From: Microbacterium suaedae
GTDB lineage: Bacteria; Actinomycetota; Actinomycetes; Actinomycetales; Microbacteriaceae
Assembly (NCBI RefSeq): GCF_003254645.1
Contig: NZ_PNFD01000001.1
Span: 248,001-312,000, forward strand
Direction: 5' to 3'
DNA: 64,000 bases
In this document: piece after piece, positions 48,026 through 57,567 of the stretch
Layout: each line of letters begins with the position of its first letter
How positions within the stretch are numbered: position 1 is the first letter of the stretch
Notes under the pieces: generated by a model
Told to the model about the DNA's origin: nothing
The model's database searches: none
What the model saw: only the letters and a program-made list of their open reading frames with translations
Made by a program: the position numbers and the translations under genes

Positions 48026-50380
48026 TCATCCGTGTTCTGTCCCGCCGAGTTCGGCCCGTCCGCCCGTCGCGAGCGCGCTCCGGCCGTCGAAGGTCTCGAC
48101 CACGAACGTATCGAGGTCGTCGCTTTCGGCGGTGATCCCTCCGCCATCCTGCGCTACGCGGATCCGTGCCGTGCGCCCGTCTGGCGAGGTGACCGCGACC
48201 TTCCGTTCCTCGTTCCCCGGCGCGACGAGGAGCCGCAGCCCGTCGAAGTAGTCGTACTCGGCCGTGTCGTCGCGCGAGCCGAGCGGGATGACCGCCCCCT
48301 CCCGCACATAGAGCGGGAGGCTGTCGAGGCCGTGGCGCTCCAGACGCCAGGCGCCGCCGTCGACGGTCTCCCCCGTGAGCAGCGATGTCCAGCGCCCGGC
48401 AGGCAGATAGAGTTCGACCTCGCCGTCGGCCGAGAACACGGGCGCGACGAGCAGATCCGGGCCGAGCAGGTACTGGCGATCGAGATGGCGGCAGGTGGGA
48501 TCCTCGGGGAAGGCGAGCGGCATCGGCCGCATCACGGGGATGCCCGTCTCGTGCGCCTCGCGCCCCGCCGCGAACAGATAGGGCATGAGCGATGCCTTCA
48601 GCTGAGCGAATCGGCGCGCGACCGAGACGGCGCTCTCGGGATCCCGCTCATCGCGGCCTTCGGCCTCGTCGAACAGCCACGGCACGCGATAGCTGCTCGA
48701 GCCGTGCAGGCGACTGTGGCTCGAGAGCAGCCCGAACGCGAGCCAGCGTGTGAAGACCGTCGCGTCCGGCATCCCCTCGAAGCCGCCGATGTCATGGCTC
48801 CAGAAGCCGAAACCGCTCATCGCGAGCGAGAGTCCGCCGCGCAGCGTCTCAGCCATCGACTCGAACGACGACGTGTTGTCGCCGCCCCAGTGCACCGGCA
48901 TCCGCTGCCCGCCCGCCGTCGCCGAGCGGGCGAACACGACGGCGCCTCCTTCGCCGTGCGCCTCCTCGAGCACCTCGAATACAGCCTCGTTGTACAGCTG
49001 CGCGTAGCGGTTGTGCATCGCGTGCGGATCGCTGCCGTCGAAGTACACGACGTCGGTGGGGATCCGCTCGCCGAAGTCGGTCTTGAAGCAGTCGACGCCC
49101 TGTCCGATGAGTCGCCGCAGGTGATCCTGATACCAGCGGGTTGCGTCGGGGTTCGTGAAGTCGACGAGCGCCATGCCCGCCTGCCACATGTCCCACTGCC
49201 AGACCGACCCGTCGGCGCGCGTGACGAAGTACCCGGCGTCGGCCCCCTCGCGGAACAGCTTCGAGCTCTGCCCGATGTACGGGTTGACCCACGCGCTCAC
49301 GCGCAGGCCCCGGTCGTGCAGCCGGGCAAGCATCCCCTCCGGATCCGGGAAGACGCGCGGATCCCATTCGAAGTCGCACCAGTGGAACTCGCGCATCCAG
49401 AAGCAGTCGAAGTGGAACACATCGAGCGGGATCTCGCGATCGCGCATTCCGTCGATGAACGAGTTCACGGTCTGCTCGTCGTAATCGGTCGTGAAGCTCG
49501 TCGACAGCCAGAGGCCGTACGACCACGCAGGCACCTCCGGAGGGCGACCCGTCAGCGAGGTGTAGCGGCCCAGCACCTCGGCCGGCGTGGGCCCCGCGAC
49601 GACGAAGTACTCGAGCTTCTCCCCCGGCACCGAGAACTGCACGCGCTCCACCGCCTCCGAGCCGATCTCGTACGACACGTGCCCCGTGTCGTTGACGAGC
49701 ACGCCGTAGCCGTGATTGGTGAGATAAAAGGGCACGTTCTTGTACGCCTGCTCACTCGAGGTACCGCCGTCGGCGTTCCAGATCTCAACCGACTGGCCGT
49801 TCTTCACGAACGGGCCGAATCGCTCGCCGAGGCCATAGACCAGTTCTCCGACACCGAGCTCGAGCTGCTCGTGGAGGTACGTGTCGTGGCGTGGGCGCGG
49901 GGTGCCCGCGCGAGCATTGCCGACGATCCCCGTATCCACCTCGGCATCGTCGTCGAGACGCATGTATCCGAGCGACCTGTCCCCGCTCGACGTCAGCAGG
50001 CGCCCCGTCTCGGTCTCCCGGAACTCAAGGCGCCATGCGGCTCCACGGCGGACGACCGCTGTGATCGCGCCGCTCGTGAGCCGCGCCTCGTCACCGTCGA
50101 GCGTGGCCTCACCGCAGTCCGCCGCACCGACCAGCTCGAAGCCCTGCGGCTCCCGCGCCCCCATGTGGTGGGCGACGCGCACGCCGATGACGCCCTCGTG
50201 AGGCGAGTGGATCGTGACGGTCAACGTGGGCCGATTGAGGGTGTCCCCGCGCCCCTCGATGAACTTCGTGGGCACCGTCGCGACCAACGTGCGCCCATCG
50301 ACGCGGACGTCGTGCGTCTGCCGACCGTAGAGGGCCTCGACGCCGGGCCGCATCTGCCAGAATCCATCGGTGAATCTCAT
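48026..50380 (-). CDS. GH31 alpha-xylosidase (YicI-type)
   Basis: A 784-residue GH31 enzyme. The galactose-mutarotase-like N-domain ends around residue 245. The barrel holds [20 protein letters not shown], the pattern that distinguishes YicI-type xylosidases from alpha-glucosidases. The nucleophile Asp lies in [12 protein letters not shown] near residue 415 and the acid/base in [11 protein letters not shown]. It removes alpha-1,6-xylose from xyloglucan oligosaccharides or isoprimeverose. No signal peptide. The start at 50380 shares a base with the upstream stop (TAATG). Product xylose could enter xylA/xylB 4 kb away. Confidence 0.93.
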   Translation of the reverse strand: MRFTDGFWQMRPGVEALYGRQTHDVRVDGRTLVATVPTKFIEGRGDTLNRPTLTVTIHSPHEGVIGVRVAHHMGAREPQGFELVGAADCGEATLDGDEARLTSGAITAVVRRGAAWRLEFRETETGRLLTSSGDRSLGYMRLDDDAEVDTGIVGNARAGTPRPRHDTYLHEQLELGVGELVYGLGERFGPFVKNGQSVEIWNADGGTSSEQAYKNVPFYLTNHGYGVLVNDTGHVSYEIGSEAVERVQFSVPGEKLEYFVVAGPTPAEVLGRYTSLTGRPPEVPAWSYGLWLSTSFTTDYDEQTVNSFIDGMRDREIPLDVFHFDCFWMREFHWCDFEWDPRVFPDPEGMLARLHDRGLRVSAWVNPYIGQSSKLFREGADAGYFVTRADGSVWQWDMWQAGMALVDFTNPDATRWYQDHLRRLIGQGVDCFKTDFGERIPTDVVYFDGSDPHAMHNRYAQLYNEAVFEVLEEAHGEGGAVVFARSATAGGQRMPVHWGGDNTSSFESMAETLRGGLSLAMSGFGFWSHDIGGFEGMPDATVFTRWLAFGLLSSHSRLHGSSSYRVPWLFDEAEGRDERDPESAVSVARRFAQLKASLMPYLFAAGREAHETGIPVMRPMPLAFPEDPTCRHLDRQYLLGPDLLVAPVFSADGEVELYLPAGRWTSLLTGETVDGGAWRLERHGLDSLPLYVREGAVIPLGSRDDTAEYDYFDGLRLLVAPGNEERKVAVTSPDGRTARIRVAQDGGGITAESDDLDTFVVETFDGRSALATGGRAELGGTEHG

Positions 50381-51255
50381 TACTTGACTGCTCCTGCCGT
50401 GATGCCGCGCGAGAGGGTGCGCTGGAAGATGAGGAAGAAGATGAGGGTGGGGAGGAGACCGAGGAGCGCGGAGGCGCTCGTCGTCGTGACGTCCATCAGC
50501 CGATCGCCCTGCAGAACGCTGATCGCGACGGGAACCGTCTGGTTCGCGTTGCTGATGAGGAACGTCAGCGGGATCAGGAACTCGTTCCACGTCCAGATGA
50601 AGAAGAACACCATCAACACGCCGAGCGTCGGACGACTCACGGGCACGATGACCTGCCACAGAGTGCGCCAGCGCCCCGCACCATCGAGCGCCGCCGCCTC
50701 GATGATCTCCTTGGGGAAGGTTCCGAACACGCTCGCGAGCAGGTATGTGCCGAACGCGCTCTGAATCACGACGAACGTGATGATGACCGACCAGAGATTG
50801 TCGTAGAGCCCGATGGCTCGGAACATCGTGTAGAGCGGGTAAAGGAGAACCTCCTGGGGCAGCATGTTCGCGAGGAGGAACACGAGGATCAGCGGGATCC
50901 GGCCCCGGACACGACCGATCCCGATCGCATAGGCGTTCATGACCGACACGATGACCGCCAGGACGGCGACAACGCCTGAGATGAAAAAGCTGTTCCACAG
51001 CTTCTGTGGGAAATTCACGCGTTCCCAGAAGGCGGCGACCCCGTCGAGGTGGATGGCCGAAGGCAGCTGCAGGGGGCCACCCGACGCGTAGTCTGCGGGC
51101 GATTTGAAGGCGTTGATGAGGATCACGAAGAACGGGAACACAACCGCGGCCGCCGCGAGCACGACGACGCCCAGGATGACCCAGTCGCCGATCGTGCGCC
51201 GCTTCCGATTCCGGCGCGCGGGAGATCCCGTGATGATGGCTGTCGTCGCGCTCAT
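50380..51255 (-). CDS. CUT1 sugar ABC transporter permease, MalG type (alpha-xyloside system)
   Basis: A 291-residue permease with six membrane segments and the EAA loop EAAALDGAGRWRTLWQV near residue 195. The short cytosolic N-terminus is basic (ARRNRKRRT). It joins the permease at 51252 and the binding protein at 52196. Coupling is tight: its start overlaps the upstream stop by 4 nt and its stop shares a base with the GH31 start. Substrate inferred as alpha-xylosylated oligosaccharides from the GH31 neighbour. Confidence 0.9.
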   Translation of the reverse strand: MSATTAIITGSPARRNRKRRTIGDWVILGVVVLAAAAVVFPFFVILINAFKSPADYASGGPLQLPSAIHLDGVAAFWERVNFPQKLWNSFFISGVVAVLAVIVSVMNAYAIGIGRVRGRIPLILVFLLANMLPQEVLLYPLYTMFRAIGLYDNLWSVIITFVVIQSAFGTYLLASVFGTFPKEIIEAAALDGAGRWRTLWQVIVPVSRPTLGVLMVFFFIWTWNEFLIPLTFLISNANQTVPVAISVLQGDRLMDVTTTSASALLGLLPTLIFFLIFQRTLSRGITAGAVK

Positions 51256-52181
51256 CGCGCGGCCTCCTTCCGCTCGACGCGGTTCTGCGCCCAGACGAAG
51301 ACGATCGAGACGAGCATGATCACGATCGTGAGGGCCGTCGCGATCGCCGCACCGTATCCGACCTGCTGATTCTGGAAGAACTGGCTGTAGGTGTAATAAC
51401 TCGGCACGATCGTCGCGAAGTTCGGCCCACCGCCCGTCAGCGCGTACACCGGGCCGAAGACCTTGAGCGCAGCGATCGTGCAGGTCAGGGCGACGACGAA
51501 GACCTCGGGCCGGATCATGGGCATCGTGATCGCGGCGAACCGTCGAAGCCAACCCGCACCATCGATCTCGGCCGCCTCGTACAGCTCAGGGTCGACCCGC
51601 TGAAGCGCCGCCATGAAGATGACGACCGGATAGCCGATCTGAATCCAGACGAGCACGACCATGATGCTGATGAGCGCCGTGTCCGGCGACCCCAGCCAAT
51701 TGCTCGCGAGGTGCCCGAGGCCGACGGCTTCGAGGATCGTGTTGAGTGCGCCGTTCTCGGGACGCAGGATCCAGCCGATCACGATCGCGGCGATCACGGA
51801 CGGCAGGATCTGCGGGAGGTAGTACGTCGCCCGGAGGAAGGACGCGATCCGCCCGCCGAACTTCCTCCCGATGACGTCAAACAGGGCCGCCGCGACGACG
51901 AGTCCTAAGACCGTCGGCGCGATCACCATCGCGAGGATCATTGCGATGCTGTTGCGGAACGACAGCCAGAATCGCTCGTCTGCTGCAAGAGCAATCCAGT
52001 TGTCGAGCCCCACCCATGATGGGGCGATGATCCCGCGGTAGTCCGTGAAGCTCAGATAGACGTTCCAGACGAGGGGCACCAGGATGATGAGCGTCAGAAG
52101 TGCCGCTCCGGGCAGCAGATACCACCAGTAGCTGCGCCCCGAGAGAAACGGGACCAAGGACCCGCCGTGTGGGCTACTCAT
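51252..52181 (-). CDS. CUT1 sugar ABC transporter permease, MalF type (alpha-xyloside system)
   Basis: A 309-residue permease with about six hydrophobic segments starting at YWWYLLPGAALLTLIILV and an EAA loop EAAEIDGAGWLRRFA near residue 210. It begins 14 nt after the binding-protein stop and overlaps the next permease by 4 nt. As in the other two importers, no ATPase is encoded alongside. Confidence 0.9.
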   Translation of the reverse strand: MSSPHGGSLVPFLSGRSYWWYLLPGAALLTLIILVPLVWNVYLSFTDYRGIIAPSWVGLDNWIALAADERFWLSFRNSIAMILAMVIAPTVLGLVVAAALFDVIGRKFGGRIASFLRATYYLPQILPSVIAAIVIGWILRPENGALNTILEAVGLGHLASNWLGSPDTALISIMVVLVWIQIGYPVVIFMAALQRVDPELYEAAEIDGAGWLRRFAAITMPMIRPEVFVVALTCTIAALKVFGPVYALTGGGPNFATIVPSYYTYSQFFQNQQVGYGAAIATALTIVIMLVSIVFVWAQNRVERKEAAR

Positions 52182-52195
52182 AGGGGACCGACCGT

Positions 52196-53482
52196 TCAGC
52201 GCACGCCGGCGGGCAGACCCGCCTCATAGTCGGAGCCGATCTGTTCGTTCATCTCGGTAGGCGACAGCGTGCCGTTGAGCAGGCCTTGGAGGCCTGCGTT
52301 GAGCTCGTCATAGAACGTGGGAGTGGGCCAGTCGGGATAGAAGGCGAGCCCGTCCCTGTCGAGAAGCGTGTTGAAGTTCTCGATCAGCTCGACGCTCGAA
52401 TCGTTCGAGAGATCCGCGGCGTCGGCTGCGACGGGAACACCGCCGTTGTCGCCCATGATCGCCTGGATCTCGGGACGCAGCGTGATGTCGATGAACTCCT
52501 GCGCCAGCTCAGGGTCATCCGAGGCGGTCGGCACGACCCAGAGATTGCCGGACGACCCGGGGGCCATGTCCGAACCCGGGAACAGGAAGGTCGACCAGTC
52601 GTGCTGGGCCTCGTCAAGGAAGCGGCCGTACCACCAGCTGCCCGAGTAGAACATCGGGTATGTCCCGCCAATGAAGCCCGTGCCGGCGTCCTCTGCAGTG
52701 AGGCCGGTCGCGTCTGATGACACGTAGCCCTCATCGACCCATTCGGCGAGAGTATCCGTCGCGTACGCGATCTCGGCACCCGAGAAGTCGACGGGGTTCT
52801 CGTAGATCTGGTAATCGTTCACCCACTGGCGATCGGCCTGCGACAGCGCGAGCTGATACCAGAGCTGCCCGAGCGGGTATTCGGCGGCGGCTTCGGCAAG
52901 TGGTGTGATTCCCTCGTCGAGGAACGCCTGCATCACCTGCTCGAGCTCGCCGAGCGTTGTCGGGACCTCGAGACCATACTCCTCGAACATCTCTTCGTTG
53001 TAGTAGAACTGGACGTACTCGCCGTAGGTCGGAACTCCGAACCAGCTGCCCGACCCCATCACGCCGTTGTCGTCATAGCGGGCGGTCGTCTGCAGCGACG
53101 GCGCAAGCATCTCGTCCCATCCGCGCTCCGCGACCGCATCGTCGAGCGGCGCGAGCAGACCCTGACTGGCGAGCAGACCCGCGGTCGCGTTCCCCTTGTT
53201 GTATTCGAGCAGATCGGGCGCCTCGTCCGAGTTGAGCACCTGGCTCGCGGTCTGCCGGATCTGCTCGAAGCTGCGTTCTTCGAATTCGACTGTCGCTCCC
53301 GTCTCTTCCTCGAAGACCTCGATCGCGCGATCCCAGGCGATTCCCATCGCCGAGTTGGATCCCTCGTAGTGCCACATCGTGAGCACGCCATCGGATTCTT
53401 GCGCCTGCGGACCGCAGCCGGAGAGCGCGGCGGCGCCGAGGGCCGCGATCGCCGTCGCGGCGGTGATGCGTCGGATGTTCAT
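52196..53482 (-). CDS. Extracellular sugar-binding lipoprotein (alpha-xyloside system)
   Basis: A 428-residue family-1 binding protein. The signal peptide ends in lipobox LSGC with Cys23. The mature part starts GPQAQESDGVLTMWHYEGSN and shows typical two-domain features (APDLLEYNKGNATAGLL, SGSWWYGRFL, SSGNLWVVP). A full AAGGAGGT ribosome binding site 6 nt before the ATG suggests strong translation. First gene of the operon binding protein, two permeases, GH31, GH1. A TCGAAGCGCTTCGA operator lies 90 bp upstream. Confidence 0.9.
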   Translation of the reverse strand: MNIRRITAATAIAALGAAALSGCGPQAQESDGVLTMWHYEGSNSAMGIAWDRAIEVFEEETGATVEFEERSFEQIRQTASQVLNSDEAPDLLEYNKGNATAGLLASQGLLAPLDDAVAERGWDEMLAPSLQTTARYDDNGVMGSGSWFGVPTYGEYVQFYYNEEMFEEYGLEVPTTLGELEQVMQAFLDEGITPLAEAAAEYPLGQLWYQLALSQADRQWVNDYQIYENPVDFSGAEIAYATDTLAEWVDEGYVSSDATGLTAEDAGTGFIGGTYPMFYSGSWWYGRFLDEAQHDWSTFLFPGSDMAPGSSGNLWVVPTASDDPELAQEFIDITLRPEIQAIMGDNGGVPVAADAADLSNDSSVELIENFNTLLDRDGLAFYPDWPTPTFYDELNAGLQGLLNGTLSPTEMNEQIGSDYEAGLPAGVR

Positions 53483-53572
53483 CTTCTACCTCCTTGTAGC
53501 GGGGCTCCTGCCCCGAGATGGTGCGGCTCGACTGCCGCATGCTGCGCGCGCTCGGTTGTCGCACAGACAATG

Positions 53573-53586
53573 TCGAAGCGCTTCGA
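53573..53586. promoter_or_regulatory. Operator TCGAAGCGCTTCGA of the alpha-xyloside operon
   Basis: A perfect palindrome (16 bp when the flanking G and C are counted) between the binding-protein gene and its LacI regulator. The AAGCGCTT core, with a central CG, is typical of LacI/GalR operators. A second copy of the core lies at 54652-54665. Confidence 0.75.
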
Positions 53587-53613
53587 CGATGGGCGCGGCA
53601 AGGCGCCCGATCA

Positions 53614-54624
53614 TCACGCACTCACGTTCACCGTCGACCCCCGATCCACGTAGGTCGGATCGATCAGCAGCGGATCCTCCGCTCCCTCTCCGCGATGCGC
53701 AGCAAGCGCGGATTCCACGGCGACGCGGCACACGCGCTCGATCGGGAGCGTCACACCGCTGAGAGGGATGTCGAAACCAGACGGGTCATAGCTGGCGGCC
53801 GCGGCGACGAGAGACATGTCGCGAGGCACCTCGATGCCACGCTCAGCGAGCCGACGGAGTGCGTCCTCCACAACCGGCTCACTGCTGTGGAACACGATCG
53901 CCGAGATCTTCTCGGGTCCGTCCATCAGGGCATCGACGGCCCGCGCCCCTGCTCCACGCCCGGGATCGGCCCACTCGCGGACGACACGCACGCCGCGGGC
54001 GCTCGTCGCGGCCGCGATCCCCTCTTCAAATCGCGTCATGAAGCCCTGCTTGCGCTCCACATAGCTGTGCGGATGCCCAATGATCCCGATCGTCCTGTGA
54101 CCGTCCTCGGCCAGCCGATCGATCACCAGAGATCCGGTCTGCACGAAGTCGAGGTCGACACAGGCCAAGCCCTCAGCGCCCGCCGTCACCCCGATGAAGG
54201 AAGCGGGAATACCGAGATCCCTGACGAGACCTACGCGATCATCGTCATCAGACACGCTCATGGCGACGACGCCGTCGACGAGCGAACTCGTCGCCACGCG
54301 CTGGATGCCGCTGACCTCATCATCGGTCGCGAGCAGCAGCACGTCGTAGTCGTACTCTCGGGCACTCTGGACCACCGCACTCATGAAGCGCATGTGCGTG
54401 GGAAGGTGACCGTCGTCGTGCAAGGGCGCACTGAGCGCAAGGATGTTCGTCTTCGCCCCCGCGAGCATGCGTGCCGCAGCGTGCGGGCGATACCCCAGCT
54501 CGCGAATCGCACGCTCTATGCGCCGCTTTGTGTCGGCCGAGATGGTGCGCTTGCCCGACAGCGCGTAGGAGACCGAGCTGATCGAGACGCCGGCGGCCTT
54601 CGCCACGTCGTTGATGGTCACCAC
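53614..54624 (-). CDS. LacI-family regulator of the alpha-xyloside operon
   Basis: A 336-residue LacI/GalR protein. The start is taken as the GTG at 54624 (a GTG also follows directly at 54621), giving the usual N-terminus with TINDVAKAAGVSISSVSYAL at residues 3-22. An ATG at 54678 would add 18 residues, but its codons run through an AAGCGCTT operator core, so it is less likely. The effector domain shows ILALSAPLHDDGHLP, GVVAMSVSDDDDRV and GIIGHPHSYVERKQ. The regulator is upstream of, and on the same strand as, the operon, with matching operators before both. The inducer may be xylose or an alpha-xyloside. Confidence 0.85.
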   Translation of the reverse strand: MVTINDVAKAAGVSISSVSYALSGKRTISADTKRRIERAIRELGYRPHAAARMLAGAKTNILALSAPLHDDGHLPTHMRFMSAVVQSAREYDYDVLLLATDDEVSGIQRVATSSLVDGVVAMSVSDDDDRVGLVRDLGIPASFIGVTAGAEGLACVDLDFVQTGSLVIDRLAEDGHRTIGIIGHPHSYVERKQGFMTRFEEGIAAATSARGVRVVREWADPGRGAGARAVDALMDGPEKISAIVFHSSEPVVEDALRRLAERGIEVPRDMSLVAAAASYDPSGFDIPLSGVTLPIERVCRVAVESALAAHRGEGAEDPLLIDPTYVDRGSTVNVSA

Positions 54625-54651
54625 GTCGTACCTCGTCGTCTCGCAGGATTG

Positions 54652-54665
54652 TTTAAGCGCTTCGA
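54652..54665. promoter_or_regulatory. Second AAGCGCTT operator, upstream of the LacI gene
   Basis: TTTAAGCGCTTCGA matches the 53573 site in the AAGCGCTTCGA part. It lies 28 bp before the preferred GTG start, fitting autorepression. Confidence 0.65.
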
Positions 54666-54747
54666 TGATCGCCGGCACGACAGTACATCGCCCTGCGCCG
54701 ACCGCGCAAGCATCTCTTTCTTGGCACCGCCACGCCCCGGACAGCGA

Positions 54748-54790
54748 TTGCGCCCGCGCCCTTCACCTGTTATGTTCTCACTCACAACAT
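54748..54790 (+). promoter_or_regulatory. xylA promoter with overlapping inverted repeat
   Basis: TTGCGC at 54748-54753 and TATGTT at 54771-54776 are 17 nt apart. ATGTT (54772-54776) and AACAT (54786-54790) form an inverted repeat with a 9-nt spacer over the -10 box. AnGTT/AACnT-like arms recall ROK-type xylose repressor sites. The regulator is not identified here. Confidence 0.45.
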
Positions 54791-54818
54791 TTCTCCAACG
54801 CTGTGGAAAGGCACCCTC

Positions 54819-56012
54819 ATGACCCTCACCCCCACCAAGGACGACAAGTTCTCCTTCGGCCTCTGGACCATCGGCTACAACGGCACCGATCCGTTCGGCG
54901 GACCGACCCGGCCCGCACTCGATGTCGTGCACGCCGTCGAGAAGCTCACGGAGCTCGGCGCCTACGGACTGACCTTCCACGACGACGACCTGTTCGCGTT
55001 CGGATCCACCGATGACGAGCGCCAGAAGCAGATCGATCGCCTGAAGGGCGCCCTCGCCGACACCGGCCTCGTCGTCCCGATGGTCACGACGAACCTCTTC
55101 AGCGCGCCCGTCTTCAAGGACGGCGGCTTCACCTCGAACGACCGCGACGTGCGCCGCTTCGCCCTCCGCAAGGTGCTGCGCAACATCGATCTCGCCGCTG
55201 AGCTCGGTGCGAAGACCTTCGTGATGTGGGGCGGCCGCGAGGGCGCCGAGTACGACAGCGCGAAGGACATCCAGGCCGCGCTCGAGCGCTACCGCGAGGC
55301 CGTGAACCTCCTCGGCGACTACGTCACCGACAAGGGCTACGACATCCGCTTCGCGATCGAGCCGAAGCCGAATGAGCCGCGCGGAGACATCCTCCTGCCG
55401 ACGCTCGGCCACGCGCTCGCCTTCATCGACTCGCTCGAGCGCCCCGAGCTCGTGGGCCTCAACCCCGAGACGGGCCACGAGCAGATGGCGGGCCTGAACT
55501 TCACGGCGGGCATCGCGCAGGCGCTGTACCACGGCAAGCTCTACCACATCGATCTCAACGGCCAGCGCGGCATCAAGTACGACCAGGATCTCGTGTTCGG
55601 GCACGGCGATCTGCACAACGCGTTCTCGCTCGTCGACCTGCTCGAGCACGGAGCGCCGGGCGGCGGCCAGGCCTACACCGGCCCGCGCCACTTCGACTAC
55701 AAGCCCAGCCGCACCGAGGACGAGACGGGCGTGTGGGATTCGGCCGCCGCGAACATGCGCACCTACCTCCTGCTCAAGGAGCGCGCGCAGGCCTTCCGCG
55801 CAGACCCCGAGGTGCAGGAGGCGCTCGCGGCCGCGCAGGTCGCCGAGCTGCGGACTCCGACCCTCGGCGCGGGCGAGAGCTACGACGACCTGCTCGCCGA
55901 CCGCTCGGCGTTCGAGGACTTCGATGCGAACGCCTACCTGGGCGGCAAGGGATTCGGCTTCGTCCGCCTGCAGCAGCTCGCGACCGAGCACCTGCTCGGC
56001 GCGCGTTCGTAA
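54819..56012 (+). CDS. xylA: Xylose isomerase
   Basis: A 397-residue TIM-barrel isomerase converting D-xylose to D-xylulose, of the size and sequence of actinobacterial class I enzymes. The two metal sites and catalytic groups are seen in [10 protein letters not shown] (catalytic His, about residue 53), [20 protein letters not shown] (bridging Glu and Lys near 180) and [16 protein letters not shown], with HIDLNGQ near 245. It is followed at 12 nt by xylB. Xylose from the GH31 and GH43 enzymes is a likely source. It is divergent from the alpha-xyloside LacI gene. Confidence 0.96.
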   Translation: MTLTPTKDDKFSFGLWTIGYNGTDPFGGPTRPALDVVHAVEKLTELGAYGLTFHDDDLFAFGSTDDERQKQIDRLKGALADTGLVVPMVTTNLFSAPVFKDGGFTSNDRDVRRFALRKVLRNIDLAAELGAKTFVMWGGREGAEYDSAKDIQAALERYREAVNLLGDYVTDKGYDIRFAIEPKPNEPRGDILLPTLGHALAFIDSLERPELVGLNPETGHEQMAGLNFTAGIAQALYHGKLYHIDLNGQRGIKYDQDLVFGHGDLHNAFSLVDLLEHGAPGGGQAYTGPRHFDYKPSRTEDETGVWDSAAANMRTYLLLKERAQAFRADPEVQEALAAAQVAELRTPTLGAGESYDDLLADRSAFEDFDANAYLGGKGFGFVRLQQLATEHLLGARS

Positions 56013-56024
56013 GGAGGGGGCCGC

Positions 56025-57428
56025 GTGACGCTGGTCGCCGGCGTCGATTCGTCGACGCAGAGCTGCAAGATCATTGTGCGCGATGCCGACACGGGCGCCA
56101 TCGCGCGCTCTGGTCGCGCGCCGCACCCGGGCGGATCCGAAGTCGATCCCGCGCACTGGTGGCGCGCGCTCCGCGAGGCGATCGCCGGCGCAGGCGGTCT
56201 CGACGACGTCGCCGCGTGGAGCATCGCCGGCCAGCAGCACGGGCTTGTCGCGCTCGACGCCGACGGCCGCGTCATCCGCGACGCCCTCCTCTGGAACGAC
56301 ACCCGATCGGCAGACGCCGCGGCCGAGCTGACGGAGGAGGTCGGGGCCACCGAGTTCGCTGCGCGAACGGGGCTCGTCCCCGTCGCTTCCTTCACGATCA
56401 CGAAGCTGCGCTGGCTCGCCGACGCCGAGCCCGACAACGCAGCCCGCATCGCGGCGGTCGCCCTCCCCCACGACTGGCTGACGTGGCGCCTGCGCGGCTT
56501 CGGCCCCGAGGGCGAGTCGGAGCGGGGTCCGCAGCTCGACGAGCTCGTGACCGACCGATCCGATGCCAGCGGAACCGGCTACTACGACGCCTCGCGCGGA
56601 GCGTACGATCGTGAGCTTCTGTCGCTTGCGCTGCGGCGGGACGCCGGAGACATCGTGCTGCCGCGCGTGCTCGGCCCGGCCGAGAACGTCAAGGACGGCG
56701 CGGGGCGCACGGTTGGCGCGGGGTGCGGCGACAATGCGGGCGCCGCCCTGGGGATGGACGCGCGCCCCGGCGACGTCGGCGTATCGATCGGTACGAGCGG
56801 CACCGTGTTCGCGATCGCGCGGGATCCGATCCGCGACTCGAGCGGCACGGTCGCCGGCTTCGCGGACGCCTCGGGCGCCCACCTTCCGATCGTGACGACG
56901 CTGAACGCCGCGCGCGTGCTCGACGCGGTGGCGGGTCTGCTCGACGTCGATCACGCGGGCCTCGCCGAGCTCGCGCTCGCGACGGACACGGGATCCGCAG
57001 GACTCGTCCTGCAGCCCTGGTTCGAGGGCGAGCGCACGCCCAACCGACCCGACGCGACGGCAACGCTTTTCGGCATGACGCTCGCCTCGACGACGCGCGA
57101 GAATCTCGCGCGCGCGGCGATCGAAGGGGTGCTGTGCAGCCTCGCCGAGGGGCTCGACGCCATGCGCACGCTCGGCGTCGAGGCAAAGCGCGTGCTGCTC
57201 ACCGGCGGCGCAGCGCAGAACCCGGCTGTGCAACGGATCGCCGCCGAGGTGTTCGGCATCGAGGTCGTCGTCCCTGACCCGGGCGAGTACGTCGCGCTCG
57301 GCGCATCCACCCAGGCGGCGTGGGCGCTGACGGGCGCCCGCCCGTCCTGGCGCCCGACGCCCCTGGCGACGCTCCCGCCCGCCCCCGCCCCCGCTGTCCG
57401 CGACGCCTACCGCGCCCGCCTCCCCTGA
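56025..57428 (+). CDS. xylB: Xylulokinase
   Basis: A 467-residue FGGY-family kinase phosphorylating D-xylulose to xylulose 5-phosphate for the pentose phosphate pathway. VAGVDSSTQSCKIIV at residues 4-18 is the N-terminal phosphate loop, SIAGQQHG near 66 and LWNDTRS near 88 give substrate contacts, and VSIGTSGTVFAI plus LTGGAAQNPAVQ form the C-terminal ATP site. Translation starts at GTG with an AAGGAGGGGG site 5 nt upstream. Second gene of xylAB. A third copy of the dispersed palindrome follows. Confidence 0.94.
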   Translation: MTLVAGVDSSTQSCKIIVRDADTGAIARSGRAPHPGGSEVDPAHWWRALREAIAGAGGLDDVAAWSIAGQQHGLVALDADGRVIRDALLWNDTRSADAAAELTEEVGATEFAARTGLVPVASFTITKLRWLADAEPDNAARIAAVALPHDWLTWRLRGFGPEGESERGPQLDELVTDRSDASGTGYYDASRGAYDRELLSLALRRDAGDIVLPRVLGPAENVKDGAGRTVGAGCGDNAGAALGMDARPGDVGVSIGTSGTVFAIARDPIRDSSGTVAGFADASGAHLPIVTTLNAARVLDAVAGLLDVDHAGLAELALATDTGSAGLVLQPWFEGERTPNRPDATATLFGMTLASTTRENLARAAIEGVLCSLAEGLDAMRTLGVEAKRVLLTGGAAQNPAVQRIAAEVFGIEVVVPDPGEYVALGASTQAAWALTGARPSWRPTPLATLPPAPAPAVRDAYRARLP

Positions 57429-57452
57429 CGGATCCGCACTTTCTCGCAAAGT

Positions 57453-57513
57453 CCACAAGTCTTCGCCAAGTCCGGTGCAATTCCCCGCGGACTCGGTGAA
57501 GACTTGTGGACTC
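57453..57513. repeat. Dispersed palindrome copy 3, imperfect
   Basis: Left arm 57453-57477 and right arm 57489-57513 match over 22 of 25 positions, and one of the three differences would be a G-U pair in RNA. The right arm is identical to that of copy 2. Unlike the other copies it lies between two genes on the same strand, xylB and the oxidoreductase gene. Confidence 0.8.
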
Positions 57514-57554
57514 GGCGAGTTTCCGGGGGCGCGCCGACGAGCCCCGCGCGGCGG

Positions 57555-57560
57555 TAGCCT
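57555..57560 (+). promoter_or_regulatory. Leaderless -10 box of the quinone oxidoreductase-like gene
   Basis: TAGCCT ends 7 nt before the ATG at 57568. No Shine-Dalgarno sequence is visible. Confidence 0.5.
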
Positions 57561-57567
57561 GGGGCGC

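Noticed and set aside
48032..50764. A 910-codon plus-strand open frame opposite GH31
   Set aside because: It is a mirror of the GH31 coding bias. The GH31 reading has all catalytic motifs.
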